From Xenopus tropicalis (lineage: Eukaryota; Chordata; Amphibia; Anura; Pipidae): a stretch of 64,000 nt of DNA. Below the pieces are notes generated by a model. It searched no databases and had not been told where the DNA came from. It was given only the letters and a program-made list of their open reading frames with translations. Below are positions 35,435-45,665 of this stretch, piece by piece. Positions within the stretch are counted from its first letter, which is position 1, and each line of letters opens with the position of its first letter. The position numbers were made by a program, and so were the translations under genes. The stretch is taken from positions 150,807,663-150,871,662 of the forward strand of contig NC_030680.2 in the NCBI RefSeq assembly GCF_000004195.4. The letters run 5' to 3'.

Positions 35435-35513
35435 GCATGCTGGGTATTGTAGTTTTATAGTCAGCCTAGCTGTAGGCCAATAGTAAAGATACAAACTACA
35501 TTACCCAGCATGC
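35435..35513. promoter_or_regulatory. Inverted pair of ZNF143/THAP11-type motifs
   Basis: GCATGCTGGGTATTGTAGTTT (35435-35455) is, read on the minus strand, one mismatch from the SBS consensus ACTACAATTCCCAGCATGC. AAACTACATTACCCAGCATGC (35493-35513) is two mismatches from it on the + strand. The two form a near-perfect 21-bp inverted repeat with a 37-bp loop, about 0.5 kb upstream of the bicd2 start. SBS sites are typical of vertebrate promoters. The pair could instead be a small MITE. Confidence 0.6.
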
Positions 35514-35551
35514 ACTGGGACAGACATGTCAGAGGGAAAACACTTTAGCTA

Positions 35552-35628
35552 GTTTCCAAACTACAAACCCGCCAAGGCGCCAAAAACGAACCCAAATTTG
35601 TACCTTGGCGGGTTTGTACTTTGGAAAC
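35552..35628. repeat. 26-bp inverted repeat, hairpin, upstream of bicd2
   Basis: The arms 35552-35577 and 35603-35628 pair at 25 of 26 positions around a 25-nt loop. Each arm carries the GGCGGGTTTG word, and a third related TTTGGCGGAAAACCC follows near 35653. It could be a promoter element with paired E2F-like words or a miniature palindromic repeat. Confidence 0.7.
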
Positions 35629-35699
35629 CCTTCTGGGCTTTAAATTAGTAGTAATTTGGCGGAAAACCCGCCAACCCGGCAAACCCTGCTGCTAGGTCT

Positions 35700-36001
35700 C
35701 CCCTACCCCGACACTTTAATCACCCCACCCTTCCCCACTTCCCAGATGTTTTGCCCTTATCTTGGCCCCGCCTCCCTACTTTCCAGCGCTACTGAGCAAG
35801 CGCACTGCCCATCTCCAGCTTAGGGACCGTGTGCAAAGCGCTGTGCCCGTAAGAAGGCTGCGCCCAGTGCTTGTCAGATTGCTCCCTCCCTATCCGCCCC
35901 CGCTATTGCCAGACGTTCCCTGCGCACAGCCTGCAGTGGGGAATGCGGAGTCCGGGCTGGAGAGGGGGGATCGGTGCCAGGCTGAGCTGTGCCCGGGCAC
36001 C
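35700..36001 (+). promoter_or_regulatory. bicd2: bicd2 promoter and 5' UTR, GC-rich
   Basis: GC- and CpG-rich sequence leading into exon 1. GC boxes are GGCCCCGCCTCC near 35764 and CCGCCCCCGC near 35894; an NRF1-like half-site TGCGCA lies at 35921. No TATA box is in an obvious position, as usual for CpG-type promoters. The transcription start cannot be fixed from sequence. The reading frame of exon 1 stays open upstream to about 35762 but has no ATG, so the 36002 start is preferred. Confidence 0.6.
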
Positions 36002-36244
36002 ATGGCACTGAACGCGGCGGAGGAGGAGGAGTACGAGCGGCTGGTGCTCGACTCCGGTCCCGAATGGCTACGAGCGGAGGTGCGGCGGCTGGTACGGGAG
36101 CTGGCGGAGACCTCTCGGGAGAAGATCCAGGCGGCCGAGTACGGGCTGGCGGTGCTGGAGGAGAAGCAGCAGCTGAAGCAGCAATACGAGGAGCTGGAGG
36201 GGGAGTGTGAGACCGCCCGGCAGGAACTGGAGCAGCTCAAGGAG
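36002..36244 (+). CDS. bicd2: bicd2 coding exon 1 (Bicaudal-D homolog 2, N-terminus)
   Basis: Encodes residues 1-81 of the dynein adaptor BICD2. The protein is a cytoplasmic and Golgi-associated coiled-coil dimer that links dynein-dynactin to cargo such as Rab6 vesicles and, at the nuclear pore, RanBP2. This exon starts the first coiled coil. PEWLRAEV (residues 20-27) and [16 protein letters not shown] (40-55) are hallmark stretches; AAEYG at 44-48 is the AAxxG CC1 box that contacts the dynein light intermediate chain. The longer acidic start (EEEEYERLV) fits BICD2 rather than BICD1, which begins differently. The start codon has a good context (GCACCATGG). The exon ends LEQLKE at a GAG|GTACCG donor, phase 0, and joins exon 2 at 63743. 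If intron 1 were retained, translation would stop at about 36292. The assignment is by remembered family sequence. Confidence 0.95.
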
Positions 36245-36329
36245 GTACCGCCTGGGGCAATAACCGGCTTGGGGGGTATCCTGCTGGGGTAATAACCACT
36301 GGCAGGGGCACAATGTACCCCCCCCCAGG

Positions 36330-37688
36330 GAGAAGGGTATCCTGGGGCAGTTACTGGGAAAGGGAGAAGGGTATCCTGGGGCAGTTACTGGGAAAGAGAG
36401 AAGGGTATCCTGGGGCAGTTACTGGGAAAGGGAGAAGGGTATCCTGGGGCAGTTACTGGGAAAGGGAGAAGGGTATCCTGGGGCAGTTACTGGGAAAGGG
36501 AGAAGGGTATCCTGGGGCAGTTACTGGGAAAGAGAGAAGGGTATCCTGGGGCAGTTACTGGGAAAGGGAGAAGGGTATCCTGGGGCAGTTACTGGGAAAG
36601 GGAGAAGGGTATCCTGGGGCAGTTACTGGGAAAGGGAGAAGGGTATCCTGGGGCAGTTATTGGGAAAGGGAGAAGGGTATCCTGGGGCAGTTACTGGGAA
36701 AGGGAGAAGGGTATCCTGGGGCAGTTACTGGGAAAGGGAGAAGGGTATCCTGGGGCAGTTACTGGGAAAGGGAGAAGGGTATCCTGGGGCAGTTATTGGG
36801 AAAGGGAGAAGGGTATCCTGGGGCAGTTACTGGGAAAGGGAGAAGGGTATCCTGGGGCAGTTACTGGGAAAGGGAGAAGGGTATCCTGGGGCAGTTATTG
36901 GGAAAGGGAGAAGGGTATCCTGGGGCAGTTACTGGGAAAGGGAGAAGGGTATCCTGGGGCAGTTACTGGGAAAGGGAGAAGGGTATCCTGGGGCAGTTAC
37001 TGGGAAAGGGAGAAGGGTATCCTGGGGCAGTTATTGGGAAAGGGAGAAGGGTATCCTGGGGCAGTTACTGGGAAAGGGAGAAGGGTATCCTGGGGCAGTT
37101 ACTGGGAAAGGGAGAAGGGTATCCTGGGGCAGTTATTGGGAAAGGGAGAAGGGTATCCTGGGGCAGTTATTGGGAAAGGGAGAAGGGTATCCTGGGGCAG
37201 TTACTGGGAAAGGGAGAAGGGTATCCTGGGGCAGTTACTGGGAAAGGGAGAAGGGTATCCTGGGGCAGTTATTGGGAAAGGGAGAAGGGTATCCTGGGGC
37301 AGTTACTGGGAAAGGGAGAAGGGTATCCTGGGGCAGTTATTGGGAAAGGGAGAAGGGTATCCTGGGGCAGTTATTGGGAAAGGGAGAAGGGTATCCTGGG
37401 GCAGTTATTGGGAAAGGGAGAAGGGTATCCTGGGGCAGTTATTGGGAAAGGGAGAAGGGTATCCTGGGGCAGTTATTGGGAAAGGGAGAAGGGTATCCTG
37501 GGGCAGTTACTGGGAAAGGGAGAAGGGTATCCTGGGGCAGTTATTGGGAAAGGGAGAAGGGTATCCTGGGGCAGTTATTGGGAAAGGGAGAAGGGTATCC
37601 TGGGGCAGTTACTGGGAAAGGGAGAAGGGTATCCTGGGGCAGTTATTGGGAAAGGGAGAAGGGTATCCTGGGGCAGTTATTGGGAAAG
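36330..37688 (+). repeat. Minisatellite, 34-bp unit, about 40 copies, G-quadruplex motif in each
   Basis: Units run GGCAGTTA(C/T)TGGGAAAGGG then AGAAGGGTATCCTGG. Each unit holds GGG-AAA-GGG-AGAA-GGG-TATCCT-GGGG, a canonical four-tract quadruplex motif with loops of 3, 4 and 6, on the strand that becomes bicd2 pre-mRNA. The array starts about 90 bp after the exon 1 donor. ACT and ATT types are mixed, with ATT more common towards the 3' side. Open frames of up to 665 codons across this and the next array are artefacts. Confidence 0.97.
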
Positions 37689-38305
37689 GGAAATGCACCG
37701 CTGGGGCAGTTATTGGGAAAGGGAGATGGACCGCTGGGGCAGTTATTGGGAAAGGGAGATGGACCGCTGGGGCAGTTATTGGGAAAGGGAGATGGACCGC
37801 TGGGGCAGTTATTGGGAAAGGGAGATGGACCGCTGGGGCAGTTATTGGGAAAGGGAAATGCACCGCTGGGGCAGTTATTGGGAAAGGGAGATGGACCGCT
37901 GGGGCAGTTATTGGGAAAGGGAAATGCACCGCTGGGGCAGTTATTGGGAAAGGGAGATGGACCGCTGGGGCAGTTATTGGGAAAGGGAGATGGACCGCTG
38001 GGGCAGTTATTGGGAAAGGGAGATGGACCGCTGGGGCAGTTATTGGGAAAGGGAGATGGACCGCTGGGGCAGTTATTGGGAAAGGGAGATGGACCGCTGG
38101 GGCAGTTATTGGGAAAGGGAGATGGACCGCTGGGGCAGTTATTGGGAAAGGGAGATGGACCGCTGGGGCAGTTATTGGGAAAGGGAGATGGACCGCTGGG
38201 GCAGTTATTGGGAAAGGGAGATGGACCGCTGGGGCAGTTATTGGGAAAGGGAGATGCACCGCTGGGGCCGTTATTGGGAAAGGGAGATGCACCGCTGGGG
38301 GGGGG
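37689..38305 (+). repeat. Minisatellite, 33-bp unit, about 18 copies (derivative of the 34-bp array)
   Basis: The same first half (GGCAGTTATTGGGAAAGGG) as the preceding array, but the second half is AGATGGACCGCTGG or AAATGCACCGCTGG. All units have the ATT type that dominates the adjacent end of the 34-bp array, so this block arose from that end. The middle G tract is lost, which leaves only three GGG tracts per unit. It ends in a G10 run. Confidence 0.96.
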
Positions 38306-41300
38306 GGTAATTTGGATGCCCAGTGGCTTCAGGTGACAGGTCCCTGTCTGCCTCTCCAGTTACTGCTAAACGGGGTACATTGTGTCAGCTATTGCCAGTC
38401 AGGGGGGGCTGTGCCAGCTGTGGGGGCTAATTATGGCTAACTGGGGGTTCAGACTGTTGGGGGTACCAAATCCTGCCAAACGGTAGGTGCCAATATTGTG
38501 CCCAGGCTCTGCCAGTTACTCTGCAAGGATTGTTCTCAGATACTGCCCCTGCCTGTGGCCCAAACACTGCCCCCTGCCTGTGGCCCAAACACTGCCCCCT
38601 GGTATTGTGGGCATAACCCTCCTGTCAACTCAGCGGGCACGGAGCTTCTAAAGAATGGATTATCTCTGCCGCTTCTGGTACCAACAGGCCGGCCCATTTA
38701 ACTGGCGCTGTAAAGACTTTCTCCTACCAACTGGCCAACTTTCCTGCCAATGACTGACCCTCCTGCACCCATTCTGGTCTCGTTACCTGCCTGATGCCCA
38801 GTGTGCCCGGGGGTATCCAACACTGCCCAGCTGCCCCCTTGCCCCACCCCCATTAGCCTGTTATTCTTGTACCCACCTACTGGGCTCTGCCCCTGCTGCC
38901 CTGTTCCCTCTACAACAGTCAAGGGCAACCTTGCAGAACTGTATTTCCCAGCATCACATTTGGCTCTGGTTGGGGTAGTTGAGAGTTATAGTTCTGCAGT
39001 AGCTTCAGTACCAATTGGGGTTCTGTCCTCAATGAAGTTGTTACTCATGTTCCAGAACTTCCTTAGGTTTTACTGGGCAGTTTCCATGGGGCCCTTTATT
39101 ACCATTACTTGGCCCCACGACGGCTCATCTCTAGGACCCCCCTCCCCAATAGCCCTTAAAATGGGTATTGGGGCTAATAAATCAGATTTAAGCCTCAGCA
39201 TGGCCCTCTCGCTGGCGGTTAGGCGGCTGGCAGTTAGGCGGCTGCACGGGGAGCGTTGCTGCCGGTGGGTTCTGAGTGGGGCCAGGGATCGGATGCAGAG
39301 AATTCCCTTTTCCTTCCGGCCGGCGCTGTTGGGCCCTTCCTTGCCCCGGGAGGCACGTGCCGGCCCCCACACTGAGTGCCCTTCTCAGTCGATGTGGCAT
39401 CTCCCCCCGTGCCGCGCGCTCAGCCCCCTCTGTGGCTTTCCCAGAGACATCTGCTCGTCTGCCTCCAGCCTCCCATCCTCCACCAACTCGAGCCCAGGCC
39501 TATGGATTATCCTGAGGAACGGCCTCTCCTTACCCCTCCTGCCCCGGGGCAATTGTTAGAGCCAGATGGGGCACTCAGTTGCCCATAATGAATAAATGTA
39601 GCTGCTACTTTGTCTCCCCTTGGCCACAATGTGTCATTGATTTCCCCTTGATGCTGATTTGTTTGGATTTACAAACAATTTGGGTTACATTCTGCCTGTA
39701 GAAGAGTGGACATTGAGGGGTAACTTATTTGCCCCCCCTGCTTGGCATGGCGAGGGCTCCGTATATGCCCACATCCAACCCTGGCAGTATTGTTTATTTT
39801 GGCAGAACCAGGAGACTGTGTGGGTGCTGGGCCCCCCCTCTCCCATGTGTTTATTTGTATTTATCCACATGGCTGGGAGCTGCCATATTGTTTGCAACAG
39901 ATCCATGTATATCCCAGAATGCAGTCTGTGTGCCCTTCTGCTGTCTGTGTGCAAAATGCCGCTTATTATTCTGGGCCCCCCTCCCTGCATGTTGCTCCCC
40001 AGGCTGTTTAGCCGCCCCGGCTGCTTTGCTGTAACCTTGTGGCATTTGAGGAATGCTGAGTAATTTGCCCCGACAGGAGTCAGATGATTGCAGGAGTCAC
40101 ACCGGGGAGGGGGGGGTATTTGCACTCTAATATCGCTCAGTCGCGTTCTTTACACTCAGTGTTTGGAGCCGGCAGGCACTTTATTTGGGGCTGCAACTCC
40201 CCGCATCCTCCACCAAGAAGGGAGCGATATAATGAAATGATTGGCTCGCAGGAGGCTTTATATTCTGCACTTGCCCCAACCCCCTGTTGCCTTTGGGTAT
40301 TTGTGGAACAGAGATACTATCAGCTGCCTGTGTGGGAGGGGGGGACCCAGTTGTTCACTGGGGGTGCAAATGTTTATAGGGACAGACACTTGGCTCCGAG
40401 TGACAGCTGAACCCAAGAGCCTCGGGGAGAGGGGCAAGTTGGGCCCGGGGCATAGAGCTCAATGATTGGCTCCCACAGCTGTGCCCCAAGTGTCTGTACT
40501 TGCCCAGTAGCCACGTAGCTGGCCCTTGGTTGGTTGGGCGGCCAGTCATTCCTATTGGGCACGTGTGGGAAGCTCAGCAGGGCAGGGGAACTATCCAGTG
40601 TGTCCGTTAGTGAGCAGTGGGGTTTCTACAGTGCCAATTAGACATGGAAATGCGATTGGTGATTGTGGCCCTTTAGTGCTTTATCAGCTCAATGCGCCGC
40701 GGCCTCGTGTGTGGCCCTGGGGCCGATAGGAAACTAATGTTACAGTATCAGGAATGTGCAACTTGTGGGCTCAATAAAAGCCCCAATGGGAAGGGGCGGG
40801 GGGGGGGACAAGTTCATAAAGCAGCGGCGTTACTTTCCCTTTATTTTACCAGCAGTAGAGGGGATTACTGGGGATTTGGGGTGGGGGGTCCTGGCAGCCC
40901 CCCAATGGGAAAGCGCCTTCAGTCGTGTTGCAATTCAGCTTATGACTCATGGGGGGGAGTCCGGGGCCAGAGACCCCCGTGAAGTGTGAATCATTCTGTG
41001 AGTGTTTCCCGGCCCCTATCCAGCGCTTGGGGGGGGGGGGTTATCGGGCGCTGGGGGGCACTCATTACAAGGGGTTTCTCTCCCTCTCCCGGGTGTTAGT
41101 GAGTCAGTATGGCAGCGCTCACACTCGTGTTACACAGATATTTACCCCACGTCGGGGATTTGCACCTCCTGGGAATAAACCAGTCAGCAAAGGCCATACA
41201 GACAGATTAAAGGGGAAATAAAGGGTCGATTTACAGGGTTAATACAGGGTATATAACTGCTGCCCCCTGCTCTAACACCCCCCCAATCTGGGTTTCCCAG

Positions 41301-41364
41301 GATGCAGTGCAACAGCCTTGAGGTGCATCCTGGGAACCTCCAGGTGCGTACCATAGCACCAAAT
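38306..41364 (+). other. Intron 1, largely unique segment
   Basis: About 3 kb without tandem arrays. A small direct repeat lies at 38540-38600 (CCTGTGGCCCAAACACTGCC twice). A TGTATTTCCCAGCATCAC word near 38940 resembles a ZNF143 site. 39180-39500 is GC-rich. A G12 run is at 41030-41041. Many short open frames exist on both strands; none resembles a known protein or has convincing splice sites. Confidence 0.55.
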
Positions 41365-41482
41365 GACATTAGATTGTCAGCCTTTGTGGGCAGGACCTTC
41401 TTTACTTTCTGATCTTGTGAAATGATGGTACGTACTGCGCTCTGGGATATGTCGGCGCTCTATAAATAAATATAATAACAGA
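41365..41482 (+). mobile_element. SINE-like dispersed repeat, short copy
   Basis: Has the order ATTAGATTGTCAGCC, TTTGTGGGCAGGACC, ACTGCGCTCTGGGATATG, TCGGCGCTCTATAAATAAAT. I recognise this as a dispersed vertebrate/frog repeat of the form TAGATTGTAAGCTC...GGGCAGGGACC...GGCGCTATATAAATA. The family name is not certain. The 51-bp minisatellites in this window have the wording of its first part. Confidence 0.6.
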
Positions 41483-41790
41483 TGTATTTTGGTTCTTAGT
41501 TGCCCTTTAATCGCCGCAGAGCAAGTTCCAGATGTGAGAATGGGGCCCTATTGCCAGGGGGCCACGCCCACACAGTTAATACAGACGCCAGTTGTGGTTG
41601 GCACACAAACCGCTCCGCGCCGCCGGGGAGAACCATCTGTACGGGATTTATATGGAACCGGACTCAGTGATTGGTCTGTGTGGCGCCCCCTCTGCCCAGG
41701 ATTGGACCCCCCCGGGGGTACGTTTGTGCCTCTGATGCTACAAAGCTGAGCTGGGAACTGCCGTTTCCTCCATCTGCTGAGCATCTGTGT

Positions 41791-42430
41791 ACTGGGGGGC
41801 ATAGGGGGGCCCCATTTGGCTCTGTGTACTGGGGTACATGGGGGGGCCATTTGGCTCTGTGTACTGGGGTGCATAGGGGGGCCCCATTTGGCTCTGTGTA
41901 CTGGGGTGCATAGGGGGGCCCCATTTGGCTCTGTGTACTGGGGTGCATAGGGGGGCCCCATTTGGCTCTGTGTACTGGGGTGCATAGGGGGGGCCATTTG
42001 GCTCTGTGTACTGGGGTGCATTGGGGGGGCCCCATTTGGCTCTGTGTACTGGGGTGCATAGGGGGGCCCCATTTGGCTCTGTGTACTGGGGTGCATAGGG
42101 GGGGCCATTTGGCTCTGTGTACTGGGGGGCATAGGGGGGCCCCATTTGGCTCTGTGTACTGGGGTGCATAGGGGGGCCCCATTTGGCTCTGTGTACTGGG
42201 GTGCATAGGGGGGCCCCATTTGGCTCTGTGTACTGGGGTGCATAGGGGGGGCCATTTGGCTCTGTGTACTGGGGTGCATTGGGGGGGCCCCATTTGGCTC
42301 TGTGTACTGGGGTGCATAGGGGGGGCCCCATTTGGCTCTGTGTACTGGGGTGCATAGGGGGGCCCCATTTGGCTCTGTGTACTGGGGTGCATAGGGGGGG
42401 CCCCATTTGGCTCTGTGTACTGGGGTGTAC
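41791..42430. repeat. Minisatellite, 35-38 bp unit, about 17 copies
   Basis: Units run TACTGGGGTGCATAGGGGGG then CCCCATTTGGCTCTGTG. The G tract and the following C tract vary (GGGGGGGCCATT against GGGGGGCCCCATT), and a TTGGGGGGG type recurs at 42020 and 42278, suggesting block duplication of about 258 bp. Long minus-strand frames are artefacts. Confidence 0.96.
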
Positions 42431-43148
42431 CTGTAGGGTTATATAATAGGAGCCTGTGCAGGTCCTCGGGGGTGGAGCCTATCAGCAAGCAATGCGCCCC
42501 ATAGAGCTCAATAGATATTGCCTGGGATATAGATATATATATAATAGGTTATATTTCCCCTTTAAGCAAAGCTGGCTAATTATAAGCCTTGTAACATAGC
42601 AGCTCCCGTGGTTCCCCTTGGCAGTGGGTGGGGCGCGGCGTTTGGGCTGGAAATGCGAGTTCCGTGACTGTGGGTAATAAAGCGCAGGGAGCCCTACGGT
42701 AGGAATGGGAAATACCCGCCCAGCCTGTTCTGCACGTGGCCCATTAGTGCCCCATAAAACACAAGCGCTTGGCTTGGTCTGGGGACTTATTAAGCAGAGA
42801 ATTGGGGGGGGGCATGAGCGCTCAGCCCCCCGCTCTGTGTAACTGTATTTGCATCAGGGTGGGAGCTGCCATATCGCTTCCTACACACTAACACTTATTG
42901 TACCTACACAGTATCCCAGCCGGAACCAGTTGTGTGTACTGTAGGGTCCGACTGTGTAGCCATCCCTACCCCGGGCTCAGGAGTCTGATAAGATAAACGA
43001 CTAAAGTTCAAACTCAATTGTTTTATTGCTTTTATGTTACTAGAGAATGTTTTTGTCTGTGTTGTGACTCCCCACACCAAAATCCTGATGGATTGGTTGT
43101 GAAACACTTGTTTTTTTAATTAATGCAGCAGAATCCAGCGGAGCTGTA
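42431..43148 (+). other. Intron 1, unique spacer
   Basis: Unique sequence with a short (TA)n at about 42532-42542. Contains AATAAAGCG near 42675 and an AT-rich lead into the 112-bp array. No gene seen. Confidence 0.5.
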
Positions 43149-44626
43149 GGAGTCAGAACCAGCAGTGCAGGGAAGGGAAAGGGACAGACACAGTAACAGT
43201 TACACATAACTATAAACCCAGTGAGAATGAGGAATGAATGGATATTGGGGAGTTGTATCAGGAGTCAGAACCAGCAGTGCAGGGAAGGGAAAGGGACAGA
43301 CACAGTGACAGTTACACATAACTATAAACCCAGTGAGAATGAGGGATGAATGGGTATTGGGGAGTTGTATCAGGAGTCAGAACCAGCAGTGCAGGGAAGG
43401 GAAAGGGACAGACACAGTGACAGTTACACATAACTATAAACCCAGTGAGAATGAGGGATGAATGGATATTGGGGAGTTGTATCAGGAGTCAGAACCAGCA
43501 GTGCAGAGAAGGGAAAGGGACAGACACAGTGACAGTTACACATAACTATAAACCCAGTGAGAATGAGGGATGAATGGATATTGGGGAGTTGTATCAGGAG
43601 TCAGAACCAGCAGTGCAGAGAAGGGAAAGGGACAGACACAGTGACAGTTACACATAACTATAAACCCAGTGAGAATGAGGGATGAATGGATATTGGGGAG
43701 TTGTATCAGGAGTCAGAACCAGCAGTGCAGGGAAGGGAAAGGGACAGACACAGTGACAGTTACACATAACTATAAACCCAGTGAGAATGAGGAATGAATG
43801 GATATTGGGGAGTTGTATCAGGAGTCAGAACCAGCAGTGCAGGGAAGGGAAAGGGACAGACACAGTGACAGTTACACATAACTATAAACCCAGTGAGAAT
43901 GAGGAATGAATGGATATTGGGGAGTTGTATCAGGAGTCAGAACCAGCAGTGCAGGGAAGGGAAAGGGACAGACACAGTGACAGTTACACATAACTATAAA
44001 CCCAGTGAGAATGAGGAATGAATGGATATTGGGGAGTTGTATCAGGAGTCAGAACCAGCAGTGCAGGGAAGGGAAAGGGACAGACACAGTGACAGTTACA
44101 CATAACTATAAACCCAGTGAGAATGAGGAATGAATGGGTATTGGGGAGTTGTATCAGGAGTCAGAACCAGCAGTGCAGAGAAGGGAAAGGGACAGACACA
44201 GTGACAGTTACACATAACTATAAACCCAGTGAGAATGAGGAATGAATGGGTATTGGGGAGTTGTATCAGGAGTCAGAACCAGCAGTGCAGAGAAGGGAAA
44301 GGGACAGACACAGTGACAGTTACACATAACTATAAACCCAGTGAGAATGAGGAATGAATGGATATTGGGGAGTTGTATCAGGAGTCAGAACCAGCAGTGC
44401 AGGGAAGGGAAAGGGACAGACACAGTGACAGTTACACATAACTATAAACCCAGTGAGAATGAGGGATGAATGGATATTGGGGAGTTGTATCAGGAGTCAG
44501 AACCAGCAGTGCAGAGAAGGGAAAGGGACAGACACAGTGACAGTTACACATAACTATAAACCCAGTGAGAATGAGGGATGAATGGATATTGGGGAGTTGT
44601 ATCAGGAGTCAGAACCAGCAGCAGGA
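43149..44626 (+). repeat. 112-bp satellite, array A, about 13 copies
   Basis: Units start GGAGTCAGAACCAGCAGTGC and run through GGGAAAGGGACAGACACAG, TTACACATAACTATAAACCC, AGTGAGAATGAGG(A/G)ATGAATGG and GGGGAGTTGTATCA. Copies differ at a handful of positions (GCAGGGAA/GCAGAGAA, GGAATG/GGGATG, GGATATT/GGGTATT). The same unit occurs at 47215-47940 (inverted), 50868-52125 and 58563-59360. Confidence 0.97.
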
Positions 44627-45665
44627 TGATACCCAGATAATTGCCCGTTGGTGGGCATCTTGTGTTTGTTTGGGTAATGCCCCCCCATCAGTTCTGGCCC
44701 ATTGACTCCCATTTTAAAGTTAATGGTGCATCACAAGTACCTAAAATCCTGCAGGCGTCAGGGGGGGGGGGGACAAATGTGTCCTGTGAGGGGGGGGGAC
44801 TCATGAATATGCATGGCAGCCCCCCCTCGCTCCCCGCTCAGCACAAACAAGCAGAGAGAATTACTCTGACCCCCCCCCCCCTGCAGATTTCCCTTTATTT
44901 CTCCCCTGGAAGGAATGTCCCTGTGAGAGCAAAGTGTGGGAACCTGGGGGCCACAGGGGCGACGTTACTTTGTGCCCAATTTACTGGGAATGTGAAGGAC
45001 CCGGCTGGGGAGGGGGGGGGGGAATGGTTGCAGTTTGGCAGTCTGAATATGAAGTTTCCTATAGGGGAGAGTCCTATGAAATGTTCTGGAGATGCAACAA
45101 ATGGGTGTCTATGCAGCAGGACACACGTGCAGGGAAGTTTAATGTTTATGAACACACTATGTAAGTTTAAAGGGCAACTACAACCATAGAGATACTGCCA
45201 ATGTTTTGCCTTGGTGCTGCGCCGGCCGCGGCACATGTTCCCTCATGTGTTTGTGTTGGTCGCTCCCCTTTGTTTGGACGGAAGGACGTGGGAATGTCTG
45301 CGGGACAGACAGCTGTTTTGTGTTTGGGAGCCGGGAGTTGCCAGAACCAATCAGTGACTTGTTCCTTTATTATTTGCCCCTCTCTGTAGGCTCAGCTGTG
45401 GGGGCGCCGCTCCCCTAACTGCAGCGAGTCGTTATCATTGGGAAGCCCTGCGATTGGCTGCCGATCCCCCTGAATGTATGGTATCTCCCAAGGTTGCTGT
45501 AATGGTTTCACCCAACTGCTGTGCTGCCTGTGCTCTCATAAGCCCAACAATATGGGAAACCCTTCCTTTCCCTGGAGGAGGGCAAACTAGGCCGGAGGGG
45601 CAGAATAACATCCTGCCCAATCTGATTGGAAGGATATCTCTTGCACAGCTTCTGCACTCCCTGTA
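44627..45665 (+). other. Intron 1, unique segment
   Basis: G12 (44762-44773) and C12 (about 44870-44881) homopolymer tracts in otherwise unique sequence. The + open frame around 44641-45189 has no recognisable similarity or splice context. No gene is supported. Confidence 0.5.

Noticed and set aside
35762..36001. N-terminal extension of BICD2 upstream of 36002
   Set aside because: The frame is open but has no ATG, the composition is Pro/Arg-rich GC sequence, and the BICD2 family starts close to the 36002 methionine, which has a good initiation context.
36002..36244. Assignment to bicd1 instead of bicd2
   Set aside because: The EEEEYERLV and PEWLRAEV segments and exon 2 [14 protein letters not shown] match BICD2; BICD1 differs in each.
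36313..38310. 665-codon + frame (and overlapping frames) as an extra bicd2 exon or separate gene
   Set aside because: It consists of 34- and 33-bp minisatellite units, three frames are open at once, and exon 1 ends at a clear donor matching the known BICD2 exon border.
44641..45189. 182-codon + frame as a nested gene
   Set aside because: Contains homopolymer-coded stretches (G12, C12), no similarity and no splice or start support.
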